Positions 46,807 to 57,600 of a stretch of 64,000 bases of DNA are shown piece after piece. Positions within the stretch are counted from its first letter, which is position 1. Each line of letters opens with the position of its first letter. Origin of the DNA: Phyllobacterium brassicacearum. GTDB taxonomy: Bacteria; Pseudomonadota; Alphaproteobacteria; Rhizobiales; Rhizobiaceae. The stretch covers positions 1 through 64,000 of the forward strand of contig NZ_PGGO01000022.1 of the NCBI RefSeq assembly GCF_003010955.1, given 5' to 3'. A model generated the notes under the pieces. That model was not told the DNA's origin, ran no database searches, and saw only the letters and a program-made list of their open reading frames with translations. Made by a program: the position numbers and the translations under genes.

Positions 46807-49284
46807 CCGCTGAGAAATTTGCGGGCACTGCTTGCCGGCGCAAGCTCGGCTTTGCCATTCTTGGTGACATTCACCCCTCACGCGCGTGCAGAGGATGCGC
46901 TCGGCAGGATCAACACCCCGTTTGGTGTCGAAGTCGGAACATTCGAAGTGATACAATTTGCCATGTTCCTCGGTGCCATGGGAGCCGCTCTCCTTTCGGC
47001 AGGTTGGCTCATCCGTGAGCGCAGCCGCATCGCCCACGAAAATCGACAGTTGCGTGACAAGGTTGCCGATCTCAACGTTACCGTTCAGCGCAACGAGGCA
47101 ATGCTCAATCTCAAGGACCAGCGCATCATTGTCTGGGAGGGCGCTTCAAGCACACCCAATCTGATTGGCAGCCTGCCAGCAGAGATCGGCGTACCCGAGG
47201 CCCGGGCACTGTTCCTGGCGTTTGGCCGCTGGCTTCAGATCGATTCCGCGACCTTGCTGGATCGTTCGATCTCGGCTCTGCGCGAAAAGGCGCGGCCTTT
47301 CGATATAGCGATTGAGACCTCGAAAGGTGCGCCGCTGGAGGTACAAGGCCGTACCTCTGGTGGCTATGCCATCGTCCGTTTCATCAATCTCGGCGAGGCG
47401 AGGGCCGCACAGGCGCTGCTCAAGACCGAGAACTATCAGCTCAACGAAGCTGTTGGCGCATTGCGCGGGCTGCTAGAATCGATCGACATGCCAGCCTGGA
47501 GCCGCGATGGCGACGGTCGCCTTACCTGGGTCAACATGGCGTATGCCAAGGCCGTCGATGTTCGTGATCCGCGCGCTGCCATTAGTGAGGCTCGCGAACT
47601 GTTCGGCGTGCAAGCCCGCGAGCGTATTGAACGGGACAAGGCAGCAAACCGCCGCTTTCACGATCAGCTGTCGACCGTTGTTGGCGGCGACCGCCATGTT
47701 TTCCGGGTGACAGACGCTGCCGGCAGCGCGGGCTCGGCGGGCCTGGCAACCGATATCAGTGAAATCGAACTCATACGCGAAGAATTCAAGCGCACGGTGC
47801 TCAACCATTCGGATACGCTGGACCAGCTGAATTCCGCAGTCGCCATGTTCGATGCCAACCGCAAGCTGGAATTCTTCAATCAGGCCTTCGCAAAACTCTG
47901 GGGGCTGGATACCGCGTTCCTCGATAGCAATCCCGACAATGCAATGCTGCTTGACCGTTTCCGCAGCGACGGAATTCTGCCGGAGCAACCTGACTGGCGG
48001 CGCTGGAAAGAAACCGTGCTCTCGGCCTATCACTCGGTCGAGTCGCAGGAGCACATCTGGTATCTGACCGACGGCCGGACACTGCGTGTCATCGTCAATC
48101 CGCAGCCGAAGGGCGGGGTTACCTGGGTTTTCGAAAACCTGACGGAGAAACTCGAACTGCAAAGCCGTTACAACACGCTGATCAAGGTTCAGGGCCAGAC
48201 GCTGGATCATTTGGCCGAGGGTGTTGCCGTATTCGGCTCCGATGGCAAGATTCGCCTGTCCAATCCTGCCTTCGCAACGTTGTGGTCGCTGAAGCGCGAA
48301 CAGATTGCCGAGGGCATGCATATCTCGGCTATCCGCCGGCTCTGCGAGCCGGTTTCGGACGTAGCGCATTGGGAAAACTTCGTCACGACCGTCACGGGCT
48401 TTGACGACGAGCGTCAATCGCTCTCCGGTCATATTGAACTCAGCACCGGCAAGATCCTGTTCTACGCCACAGCGCCCTTGCCGAATGGCCAGACCATGCT
48501 CACTTTCGTCGATGTCACGGACTCAGTACAGGTCGAGCGCGCCCTGAAGGAAAAGAACGAGGCGTTGGAGCGCACGGACGAACTGAAGAACGATTTCGTA
48601 CAGCACGTCTCCTACGAACTGCGCTCGCCGCTGACGAACATCATCGGTTTCACGGAGTTGCTGCAGACGCCGATGACAGGCCCGCTCAACGACCGCCAGC
48701 GCGACTACCTCGATCACATTGGCAGTTCTTCATCGGTCCTGCTGACGATCGTCAACGATATTCTCGATCTTGCAACCGTCGATGCCGGCATCATGGAGCT
48801 CGACATCAGCGACGTCTCGGTCACCGATGCGGTGACGACAGCTTCGGAGAAAGTGGCCGAGCGGTTGAAGGAGCACAATATCCTCCTGGATATTCGCGTT
48901 GCGCCCGGATCCGGTTCTTTCCGGGCCGACGCCAGCCGCGTCAAGCAGGTCTTAGCCAATCTTTTAAGCAACGCCGCCAATTACGCACCCGAAGGCAGCA
49001 CCGTTACGCTCGCCTGCTGGCGCGAACAGGCCGAAATGATCTTCAGCGTGCAGGACCATGGTCCGGGTATGCCGGACTATGTCCTCAACAGCATATTCAA
49101 GCGTTTCCAGCCCTATCCGAACGGCGGGCGCAAACGCGGCGCGGGATTGGGGCTGTCGATTGTCAAGGGCTTTGTCGAACTGCATGGCGGTACCGTCGAT
49201 ATCGACAGTGCCGCAGGCAAGGGCACGCTGGTTACCTGCCGTTTCCCGCTCGAAGCGCGGACTTATCGCATTGCTGCCGAATAA
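46774..49284 (+). CDS. divL: DivL-type cell-cycle kinase homologue (Tyr at phospho site)
   Basis: 836 residues from ATG 46774; a TTG at 46684 with AGGTGG upstream, adding 30 residues, is the alternative. A hydrophobic segment near 18-32 ends in HARA and a second near 50-70 (IQFAMFLGAMGAALLSAGWLI) anchors it; then coiled coil and three PAS-like domains near 233, 349 and 476. The HisKA dimerisation helix reads HVSYELRSPL, with Tyr614 where other kinases have His. HATPase boxes NLLSNAANYAP, DHGPGMP and GAGLGLSIV are intact. This is the hallmark of DivL, which in Caulobacter controls CckA and so CtrA. The same neighbours tsaE-addB-addA-trxA support it. The N-terminus lies in a dispersed repeat. 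Confidence 0.9.
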   Translation: MARQSTRKVASPLRNLRALLAGASSALPFLVTFTPHARAEDALGRINTPFGVEVGTFEVIQFAMFLGAMGAALLSAGWLIRERSRIAHENRQLRDKVADLNVTVQRNEAMLNLKDQRIIVWEGASSTPNLIGSLPAEIGVPEARALFLAFGRWLQIDSATLLDRSISALREKARPFDIAIETSKGAPLEVQGRTSGGYAIVRFINLGEARAAQALLKTENYQLNEAVGALRGLLESIDMPAWSRDGDGRLTWVNMAYAKAVDVRDPRAAISEARELFGVQARERIERDKAANRRFHDQLSTVVGGDRHVFRVTDAAGSAGSAGLATDISEIELIREEFKRTVLNHSDTLDQLNSAVAMFDANRKLEFFNQAFAKLWGLDTAFLDSNPDNAMLLDRFRSDGILPEQPDWRRWKETVLSAYHSVESQEHIWYLTDGRTLRVIVNPQPKGGVTWVFENLTEKLELQSRYNTLIKVQGQTLDHLAEGVAVFGSDGKIRLSNPAFATLWSLKREQIAEGMHISAIRRLCEPVSDVAHWENFVTTVTGFDDERQSLSGHIELSTGKILFYATAPLPNGQTMLTFVDVTDSVQVERALKEKNEALERTDELKNDFVQHVSYELRSPLTNIIGFTELLQTPMTGPLNDRQRDYLDHIGSSSSVLLTIVNDILDLATVDAGIMELDISDVSVTDAVTTASEKVAERLKEHNILLDIRVAPGSGSFRADASRVKQVLANLLSNAANYAPEGSTVTLACWREQAEMIFSVQDHGPGMPDYVLNSIFKRFQPYPNGGRKRGAGLGLSIVKGFVELHGGTVDIDSAAGKGTLVTCRFPLEARTYRIAAE

Positions 49285-49291
49285 GGCACCC

Positions 49292-50794
49292 ATGCTTACC
49301 GTTCATCTTGCAACTACCGAAGAAACTGAGCGCCTTGGCCAAGACCTGGCCTTGTCCTTGCGCAAGGGAGACCTCGTGACGTTGTCCGGCGATCTTGGCG
49401 CCGGAAAATCGACTCTGGCACGCGGCCTCATCCGTACCATTGCAGATGACAATGGCTATGAAGTGCCAAGTCCGACCTTCACGATCGTCCAGTCCTATCC
49501 GGAACTACGCTTGCCGATAAGCCACGTCGATCTCTATCGCCTGTCTTCCGCCGACGAGCTTGACGAACTCGGCCTGGACGAGGCACTCGACGACGGTGCT
49601 GTGCTGGTAGAGTGGCCGGAACGGGGGGCCGATGCCCTGCCGGCGTCCAGCTTGCGTGTGACGCTACTCGGCGAGGGTGATGGCCGCAAGGCAATCATTG
49701 AAGGCAAGCCTGATGCCGTTGCAAGACTGCAGCGCTCACTGGCAATCCGCACATTTCTCGGACGGGCCGGTTTTCCGGTCGCGGAACGTCGTTATCTGCT
49801 TGGCGATGCGTCGGCGCGAGGCTACGAGACCATTACGGCGGAAGGCAAACCGCCACTCATACTGATGAATTCGCCCTATAACCCTGGCGGGCCGGTCTTG
49901 CGCAACGGCAAGACCTATATGCAGATCGCCCACCTTTCTCAATCGGTTACCGCGTTTGTTGCAATGGACAAACTGTTGCAGTCCAAGGGCTTCAGCGTAC
50001 CCGAGATTTACGCGGAGGATCTGGACGGCGGCCTTCTACTCCTGGAAAATCTAGGCAGCGAAGGAGTGCTCGATGCCAGTGGCGCTCCTATCCCGGAACG
50101 CTACGAGGCTGCCGTTCGAATGCTGGCTCACCTGCACCAGCATTCGTGGCCGCAGAACATCGACGCGGCAAAGGGTTATGCACACCATATCCACAGCTTC
50201 GATCGTGATGCCATGATGATCGAAGTTGAGCTTCTGTCGGATTGGTATGCGCCGCGCCTCAGCGGCAGACCGCTAGATTCTCAACAAAAAGCGCAATACG
50301 TTGCTGCTTGGGATCATGTATTTAGTCAGTTAATTAATGTTGAGGAAAGTTTGTTGCTGCGCGATGTTCACTCGCCCAACATCCTCTGGCGTGGCGATGC
50401 GACCGGAATGGATCGCGTCGGGTTGATCGATTTTCAGGATGCCATGATCGGGCCCTCCGCCTATGATGTAGCGTCGTTGATCTTCGATGCGCGGGTGACG
50501 ATCACTCCAGAATTCCAGGATATTTTGCTTGCCGCCTATATCGACGAACGCCAGACGCTGACGGCACCGTTCGACGAGACCAGGTTCCGCAAGGCGTTCG
50601 CCATCATGGCCGCGCAAAGAAACGCCAAAATACTCGGCATATTCGTCCGCCTCGATGAACGCGACGGCAAACCCTTCTATCTGCAGCACTTGTCCCGCAT
50701 TCAGGCTTATCTTAATCGGGTGATCGATCATCCGGCACTAGCGCCGGTCAAGGATTGGTGCGAAAAGGCAGGCGTTCTCACTTCGGAGATTTAA
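49292..50794 (+). CDS. tsaE: TsaE fused to AmgK-like sugar kinase (phosphotransferase)
   Basis: 500 residues. Residues 1-150 are TsaE: LSGDLGAGKSTLARGLI P-loop near 31-47 and YPELRLPISHVDLYRL, the ATPase needed for t6A37 tRNA modification. From about 170 it is an APH-fold kinase: LLRDVHSPNILW (Brenner-type catalytic Asp, His) and GLIDFQDAMIGPSAYDVASL. This resembles AmgK, the anomeric MurNAc/GlcNAc kinase of peptidoglycan recycling. The murU-like gene follows 4 nt later, which supports that reading. Start ATG 49292, 7 nt after divL. Confidence 0.92.
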   Translation: MLTVHLATTEETERLGQDLALSLRKGDLVTLSGDLGAGKSTLARGLIRTIADDNGYEVPSPTFTIVQSYPELRLPISHVDLYRLSSADELDELGLDEALDDGAVLVEWPERGADALPASSLRVTLLGEGDGRKAIIEGKPDAVARLQRSLAIRTFLGRAGFPVAERRYLLGDASARGYETITAEGKPPLILMNSPYNPGGPVLRNGKTYMQIAHLSQSVTAFVAMDKLLQSKGFSVPEIYAEDLDGGLLLLENLGSEGVLDASGAPIPERYEAAVRMLAHLHQHSWPQNIDAAKGYAHHIHSFDRDAMMIEVELLSDWYAPRLSGRPLDSQQKAQYVAAWDHVFSQLINVEESLLLRDVHSPNILWRGDATGMDRVGLIDFQDAMIGPSAYDVASLIFDARVTITPEFQDILLAAYIDERQTLTAPFDETRFRKAFAIMAAQRNAKILGIFVRLDERDGKPFYLQHLSRIQAYLNRVIDHPALAPVKDWCEKAGVLTSEI

Positions 50795-50798
50795 TTTG

Positions 50799-51524
50799 AT
50801 GGCAAGTCCGCGCGCGGCAATGGTTCTGGCAGCCGGTCTCGGCAAACGCATGGCTCCGATTACAAATACAATACCAAAGCCGCTGGTTAAGGTAGCCGGC
50901 AAACCATTGATCGATTGGGGGCTTGATGCGCTTGAAAAAGCCGGTGTCGAGCGCGCCATCGTCAACACGCATTATCTCGCCGATCAGATGGATGTGCACC
51001 TGGCGGAGCGCAAAGCACCGGCCATTCTCGTTTCCGACGAACGCGACGAGCTGCTCGACTCCGCTGGCGGCATCGTCAAGGCTTTGGCGCAAATCGGGAC
51101 TGAACCCTTCTATGTCGTCAATGCCGATACTTTCTGGATCGATGGTGCGAGGCCCAATCTTGTCCTGCTGGCGGAAGGATGGGATGATGCACGGATGGAC
51201 ATGCTCCTCATGATAGCGACCAAGGACCAATCGACCGGCTATGACGGTCGTGGCGATTTCCACATGAGCACCGAGGGCAGGCTGAGCCGTCTCGGACCTG
51301 GCGAAACCTCGCCCTATATCTATGCCGGTGCCGCGATCCTGCATCCGCGTATTTTTGCCGGCGCTCCCGCCGGCAAAGCGTCGCTCAATCGTTATTTTGA
51401 CGAGGCGATAGCGGCAGACCGGCTCTACGGCTTGTCCATGGATGGTCTCTGGCTGACGGTCGGAACACCGGCCGCCATCGGCGATGCCGAAGCTGCCATC
51501 GCCCTACAGGAGAAAAATGGTTGA
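50799..51524 (+). CDS. murU: Nucleotidyltransferase, MurU-like
   Basis: 241 residues. VLAAGLGKRMAPITNTIPKPLVKVAGKPLIDW near the N-terminus is the sugar-1-phosphate nucleotidyltransferase signature; NADTFW near 105 has the metal Asp. With AmgK it would make UDP-MurNAc from recycled MurNAc-1-P, bypassing de novo MurA. Function is inferred from the family and the adjacent AmgK domain. Overlaps addB by 8 nt. Confidence 0.88.
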   Translation: MASPRAAMVLAAGLGKRMAPITNTIPKPLVKVAGKPLIDWGLDALEKAGVERAIVNTHYLADQMDVHLAERKAPAILVSDERDELLDSAGGIVKALAQIGTEPFYVVNADTFWIDGARPNLVLLAEGWDDARMDMLLMIATKDQSTGYDGRGDFHMSTEGRLSRLGPGETSPYIYAGAAILHPRIFAGAPAGKASLNRYFDEAIAADRLYGLSMDGLWLTVGTPAAIGDAEAAIALQEKNG

Positions 51525-54500
51525 GCGCCCGCATTGCCGGGTCTTCTCTATAGCACCTGGGATACCGTTCCTGCCCGCTCTTGTCGATGCACTGCAATCG
51601 GGCCGGCTCATCCCCGGTTTTCCTGCTGATCCGGCGGATCCAATGGCGCTGGCGCGCGCGACGATCTACGTTCCGACACGCCGTGCCGCGCGTACCCTGC
51701 GCTCGCTTCTGGTCGAACGGAGCCCGGTCAAATCGGCCATTCTCCCGGTCATACGTCCGCTTGGCGATGTGGATGAGGATGCGGCGATGTTCGACATGGG
51801 ATCGGACGCCCTCTTCGATCTGGCGCCGCCGATCAGTGCGACAGAGCGGCTGCTGCTGCTGGCGCGACTGGTTCGGCCATGGCGCGAGCGTTTGCCGGAT
51901 CACGTTCGCTCCCTGTTCGGCAATGAGGAAATCGCCATCCCAGCCACCACCGCAGACGCGATCTGGCTGGCGCGTGACCTTGCGAGCCTGATGGATCAGG
52001 TGGAAACCGAAGCCAGCGGCTGGTCGAGCCTTGCCAATATCGTCTCGGAAGACCTGCCGAACTGGTGGCAGGTGACGCTGGACTTTCTGGGTATCGTCAC
52101 CGGTCTCTGGCCGGATATCCTGACCGAACGGCATCGATCAAATCCCGCTGCCCATCGCAACCGTCTGATTGAACTGGAAGCTGAGCGTCTGGTGCGCAAT
52201 CCCCCGCCGGGGCCAGTCATCGCAGCCGGCTCGACAGGATCGATCCCGGCGACGGCCAAGCTGCTGGCATCGATCGCGTCACTGTCGCAAGGCGCGGTCG
52301 TCCTGCCCGGCCTTGACCGCGACATGGACGCCGCAAGCTGGGAGGTTCTGGCAAATCTTGCGGATAATCCGTCAATCTTCGGCCATCCCCAGTATGGTCT
52401 GCGCAAACTTCTGAGCGAGCTAGGCGTCCTGCGCGGCGATGTCATTCCCCTGGCAAACGTCTCGCCGCAGAAGCGCGCCCGCGAGCATTTGCTAGCCGAA
52501 GCCATGCGGCCCGCCGACACAAGCGAAGCCTGGAGCATAATTGATCGCAAAAGTGATCCATTCTCCACCGCCATTGCACCCGTGGCGCTGGTCGAAGCGG
52601 TAAACGAACGGGAAGAGGCGCTGAGTGTGGCGATTGCACTGCGTGACGCCATCGACAAGCGGGGCAAGACCGCTGCCTTGATCACCGCCGATCGCGATCT
52701 CGCGCGGCGGGTCTCGACGGAACTTGCGCGCTTCAACATCGCAGCGGACGATTCCGGCGGTCGTGCCTTGCGCGAGACGCAAGCAGCCACGCTGATGCGG
52801 CTGACGATGGAGGCAGTGTTCAATCCCGGCGACCCGGTAGCGCTCCTGGCGCTCCTCAAACACCCGCTGACACGTATCGGACTGGAACGTTCGGTGGTGC
52901 TGCAGGCTGCTGAAACCATCGAGCTTGTGGCACTGCGCGGCGGAACCGGCCGCGCCTCGCTCTCCGGGCTTGCCGCGTTCTTGGAGAAACGGCTCGGTGA
53001 GGGATCGAGTGCACCATTCGAACCGGTCTGGTTGCGGCAGATTACTGTTGCCCAGATCGAGGCGGCGCGGGCCGCTTGCGGCGCCTTAAGCCGCTGCATG
53101 GAACCGCTCATTGCCTTCGCTGGAAAGGCAGAGCCGGTGCAGATGGCCGAGATCGTTCATGCGAGCGTTGCCTGCCTGGAAAATCTGGCGCGTGACGACA
53201 AGGGGGACATCGCTGCACTCTACACCGGTGCTGCAGGAGAACAGTTTGCAGCCTTCCTGCGAAACCTGGTCTCAGCCGATTCGGGGCTTGATTTCCTCCC
53301 CTTGGAATGGCCGGGAATGATCGAAGCGCTCATGTCGGGCGAGGTGGTCAAACCGAAGGCCGGTGCCCATCCACGCCTCTTCATCTGGGGTGCACTCGAA
53401 GCGCGCCTGCAGACCGTCGATACGGTGATCATTGGCGGACTGAATGAAGGCTCCTGGCCTGGCAAGACCCGCAACGATCCATTCATGTCGCGGCCGATGA
53501 AGTCCATCATCAATCTCGAACCACCGGAGCGGCGCACAGGCCTTGCCGCTCATGACTTCCAGATGGCGATGGGCATGGACCGTGTCATCCTCACCCGGTC
53601 ACAGCGTTCCGCCAATGCGCCCACGGTAGCCTCCCGCTGGCTGCAACGGCTGGAAACCGTGCTCGGGCAGCCCGCAGCGGCAGAGTTGCGGGCGCGCGGT
53701 GCCAAATATCTCAACTGGGCGCGCCAGATCGATCATGCCGCGGATGAGGATTTCGTCAAGCGGCCCGAACCACGGCCACCGCTCGAAGCGCGGCCGAAGC
53801 ATTTTTCCGTGACTGAGATTGAAACACTCAGGCGCGATCCATATGCGATCTTTGCGCGCCGCATCCTGCGGCTTCGTCCGATCGACCCGTTAATCCGCGA
53901 TCCTGACGTCGCGGAGCGGGGCTCGCTGTTCCACGACATTCTGGCGCATTTCACCGAGGAAGAGATCGATCCGTTGCGCCAGGACGCAGCCGCATGTCTC
54001 CTGGAGATCGGCAGACGCCATTTCGACAATTTGGCGCTGCCGGAGGAAATCGATGCGGTCTGGTGGCCGCGGTTTCAGTCTCTGGTGCCTGAATATCTCG
54101 ATTGGGAACGCGACCGCGCTCCATTGATTGCCCAACGGCATCCGGAAATCGCCTCGAAGAAAATCTCTGTGGGCACAACGGGCGTCACGCTGTCCGGACG
54201 CGCTGACCGGGTCGACCTCAGACGCGATGGGACGGTGGATATCATCGATTACAAGACCGGCTCGACGCCGTCGAAACGACAGGCGCATGTGCTGCTGTCT
54301 CCCCAACTGGCACTGGAAGCGGCACTTCTGGCCCGCGGCGCATTTCATGAAGTCGGAAATCGCGCCGCCGCTGACCTCCTCTATGTGCGGCTCCGGCCCA
54401 GCGGCAGGGTGGATCCCGAATCCATTCTCAAGGTCGGCACATCCATGAACGCCAGCGAGAAGACAGCACCGGAATTGGGCGAACTGTCCTGGGCCCGGCT

Positions 54501-54654
54501 CACCGAGCTGCTGACCGCCTATCGCGATCCGCAAAAAGGCTATCTGTCACGCGCTCTGCCATTCAAGGAAAGCGATCTGACCGGCGACTACGATCATCTT
54601 GCCCGTGTGCTGGAATGGTCGGCAGGTGGTGCAGATGATGGCGGTGAGGAATGA
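51517..54654 (+). CDS. addB: Double-strand break repair protein AddB
   Basis: 1045 residues, alphaproteobacterial type. AGGAG precedes ATG 51517. An N-terminal degenerate helicase fold is followed by a C-terminal RecB-like nuclease with GRADRVDLRRDGTVDIIDYKTGS near 902-925 (catalytic D and DYK). It works with AddA to resect breaks to Chi-like sites for RecA. Coupled to addA by ATGA. Confidence 0.95.
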   Translation: MVERPHCRVFSIAPGIPFLPALVDALQSGRLIPGFPADPADPMALARATIYVPTRRAARTLRSLLVERSPVKSAILPVIRPLGDVDEDAAMFDMGSDALFDLAPPISATERLLLLARLVRPWRERLPDHVRSLFGNEEIAIPATTADAIWLARDLASLMDQVETEASGWSSLANIVSEDLPNWWQVTLDFLGIVTGLWPDILTERHRSNPAAHRNRLIELEAERLVRNPPPGPVIAAGSTGSIPATAKLLASIASLSQGAVVLPGLDRDMDAASWEVLANLADNPSIFGHPQYGLRKLLSELGVLRGDVIPLANVSPQKRAREHLLAEAMRPADTSEAWSIIDRKSDPFSTAIAPVALVEAVNEREEALSVAIALRDAIDKRGKTAALITADRDLARRVSTELARFNIAADDSGGRALRETQAATLMRLTMEAVFNPGDPVALLALLKHPLTRIGLERSVVLQAAETIELVALRGGTGRASLSGLAAFLEKRLGEGSSAPFEPVWLRQITVAQIEAARAACGALSRCMEPLIAFAGKAEPVQMAEIVHASVACLENLARDDKGDIAALYTGAAGEQFAAFLRNLVSADSGLDFLPLEWPGMIEALMSGEVVKPKAGAHPRLFIWGALEARLQTVDTVIIGGLNEGSWPGKTRNDPFMSRPMKSIINLEPPERRTGLAAHDFQMAMGMDRVILTRSQRSANAPTVASRWLQRLETVLGQPAAAELRARGAKYLNWARQIDHAADEDFVKRPEPRPPLEARPKHFSVTEIETLRRDPYAIFARRILRLRPIDPLIRDPDVAERGSLFHDILAHFTEEEIDPLRQDAAACLLEIGRRHFDNLALPEEIDAVWWPRFQSLVPEYLDWERDRAPLIAQRHPEIASKKISVGTTGVTLSGRADRVDLRRDGTVDIIDYKTGSTPSKRQAHVLLSPQLALEAALLARGAFHEVGNRAAADLLYVRLRPSGRVDPESILKVGTSMNASEKTAPELGELSWARLTELLTAYRDPQKGYLSRALPFKESDLTGDYDHLARVLEWSAGGADDGGEE

Positions 54655-57600
54655 GAAAGCCACGGATCATCCCCCGCGAAACGGTTCTCGATCAGAACCG
54701 CGCCGCTAACCCGAGGGATTCCGTCTGGGTATCGGCGAATGCCGGTTCCGGCAAGACGCACGTTCTGACGGAGCGGGTGATCCGGCTGCTTCTCGACGGA
54801 ACCGATCCATCGAAAATCCTCTGCCTCACCTATACCAAGGCGGCCGCCGCGGTTATGCAGAACCGCGTCTTCGCGCGGCTCTCCGAGTGGGCAACGACCG
54901 ACGAAGAAAAATTGGCACAGGCCATCGAACAGATTGACGGCCAGGCGCCCGATCGCGAGCGCCTGGCGCAAGCGCGCCGCCTGTTTGCGCGAGCCCTCGA
55001 AACGCCCGGTGGGTTGAAGATTCAGACCATCCATGCCTTCTGCGAAGCCATCCTCCATCAGTTCCCGCTTGAGGCCAACATTGCCGGCCATTTCGAACTG
55101 ATGGACGACCTGATGCAGGTAGCTCTCGTCGGCGAGGCGCGCCGCCAGCTGTTGCAGTCCGCTCGGCTTGACAAAAACGCGGAGCTCGCCGCCGCCTTCG
55201 CCGATGTGCTCGATGCGGCGGGTGAGTTCGGCTTGCAGGGATTGCTCGATGAAGCGGTCAGCAAGCGGCACGATCTGGCGCGGTTCATTCACGATATTGG
55301 CCACGATGAGTTGCGGCGCGAGACCTTCTATGCGCATTTCGGCTTTGCGAGCACTGATACTGAAGACAGCATCCTCGCGACCCTTTGGCCGGTCCGCGAA
55401 TTTGACAGTGCGATCCTTGGAGAAATCCTTGAGATCCCCAGGAGCGCCACACGGGCACAGGAGTTCGCGTTGATCTTGCGTTTCGCCAAGGTCAACCAAC
55501 AGATTGACCAGCGTGAAGCCACGTTGAAGACGGCGTTTCTGAAGGCGGGCGGCGAACCGAAGAGTGGCAGCTTTGTCTCGTCGAAGGCGGTGACTGACAG
55601 GGTACCGGATTTCATCGAACGCTTTGACCGGGCGGCGCAGCGCGTGTTTGAAGGGCTGGATCGCCTCAAGCAATTGCGCCTTGTTCGCTTGACCCTTTCA
55701 GCGCTGGCGCTGGTTGATGATCTGCTCGGACGCTACCAGCAAATGAAGAAGGCCCATGGCCTTCTCGATTTCGATGATCTCATCGTGCGCACGATGAACT
55801 TGCTAGCGCGTCAGGATGCCGGGCCTTGGGTCCAATACAAACTGGACAAGGGCATTGACCACATGCTGGTCGATGAGGCGCAGGATACCAGCCCCAATCA
55901 GTGGCGTGTCATCCGCTTGTTGAGCGAGGAGTTCTTCGCGGGTAAAACCGCGCGAAACATCCGGCGCACCCTGTTCGCTGTCGGCGATGAGAAGCAATCG
56001 ATCTATTCCTTTCAGGGCGCCGTCCCAGAAGATTTTGCCGAGCACGGCAGGGCAACCGAAAGAAAGACGCGACAATCCGAATTGAGCTTTGAGCGGGTCA
56101 ATCTCAACTTCTCGTTCCGCTCCGCTCCGGATGTCCTGTCCGCCGTTGACAAGGTCTTTGCGAGGCCGGAGGCCAATCGCGGCTTTGGCGTGGATCACCG
56201 CGCAACAGTTCATACGGCGATCCGCGCCAACGATCCCGGTGAAGTGCAGATCTGGGATATGCTGACACCGGAAACGGTACGCCAGGAGGACGACTGGCGA
56301 AAGCCCGTCGACAGTCTGCCGGCGCCACCTGTGCGTCTCGCCGAGCAGATTGCGAAGACGATAGAGCTCTGGCTCAAGGATGGCGAAATTCTGGAAGGGC
56401 AGAAGCGGCGGCTGGAAGCCCGTGACATCATGGTTCTGGTGCGCAAGCGTGACCAGTTCATGTCGGCTCTGTCACGTGAGCTGAAACGGCGCCAGGTGCC
56501 GGTTGCCGGCGCCGACCGTTTGAAACTGACGGATCACATCGCGGTCAAGGATTTGATGGCGCTTGGCCGGTTCATGCTGCTTTCGTCCGATGATTTGTCA
56601 CTGGCGGCAGTGCTCAAGAGCCCGCTGTTCAAATTGGGTGACGACCAGCTGTTTGCCCTCGCCCACGGGAGGGCGGAAAACGAAACGCTCTATCAACGGC
56701 TGATCGCTCGTTCTGAAGAGGACTTGACCCTCTTTGACGTTGCGAAGCGGTTGCGGGATTGGCGCAGCCGCGCCGACACAGTTCCGGTGTTTGAATTCTA
56801 TGCGGATATTCTGGGACCTGGCGGTGCGAGACGTGACATTCTGGCCAGGTTGGGTAACGAGGCAGGAGACGTCATCGACGAGTTCCAGAATTATGCTGTG
56901 GCGACGGAAAAAACCGGGCTTCCGGGGCTGCAGGCGTTTCTTGAAATTCTTGATGCGGCCGCACCGGAAATCAAACGCGAACTTGATCAGAGCCGCAACG
57001 AGGTTCGGATCATGACCGTCCATGCCTCGAAGGGACTGGAAGCGGCGGTGGTATTTCTGGTCGATTCCGGCAGTGCTGCTTCCGCAGGCGGTCGCACCCC
57101 AAACCTGCTTTCCTTCGACATGAAGGAGAAAGACGGGTGGGAGGGCAAAGGCTTCCTGTTTGTTCCGTCGAAGGCTCACGCGACGCAGTTTACCGGCAAC
57201 ATACTCAATGGTCTGAAGGTTCGGGCGGAGGAAGAATATCGCCGCCTGCTCTATGTGGGCATGACCAGAGCGGAGGATCGGCTGATTGTTTGCGGCTATC
57301 GCGGAGCGCGGTTTGCACGCGATATCTGGCATGATTTGGTCGACGATGCCCTGGCCGAGGCGAGCGAGCCGTTTCAGCATCCCGTCGAGGGTGTTGTCGC
57401 CAAGCGCTACCGGGTGACGGAACCCGTGCCCATGGTCACTGTTGAGTCTGACGCCGCAGGCGAGGTCGATGGCGTGCCATTTCCATCATCCTATCGAATG
57501 CCGATGGCGCGTGAAGCCGGCCTGCCACGGCCGCTTGCACCATCTGGTGTCTCCGTCCTGATCGAGCCAGACAACGAGGCACCCTTGGTGATTGGCTCGC

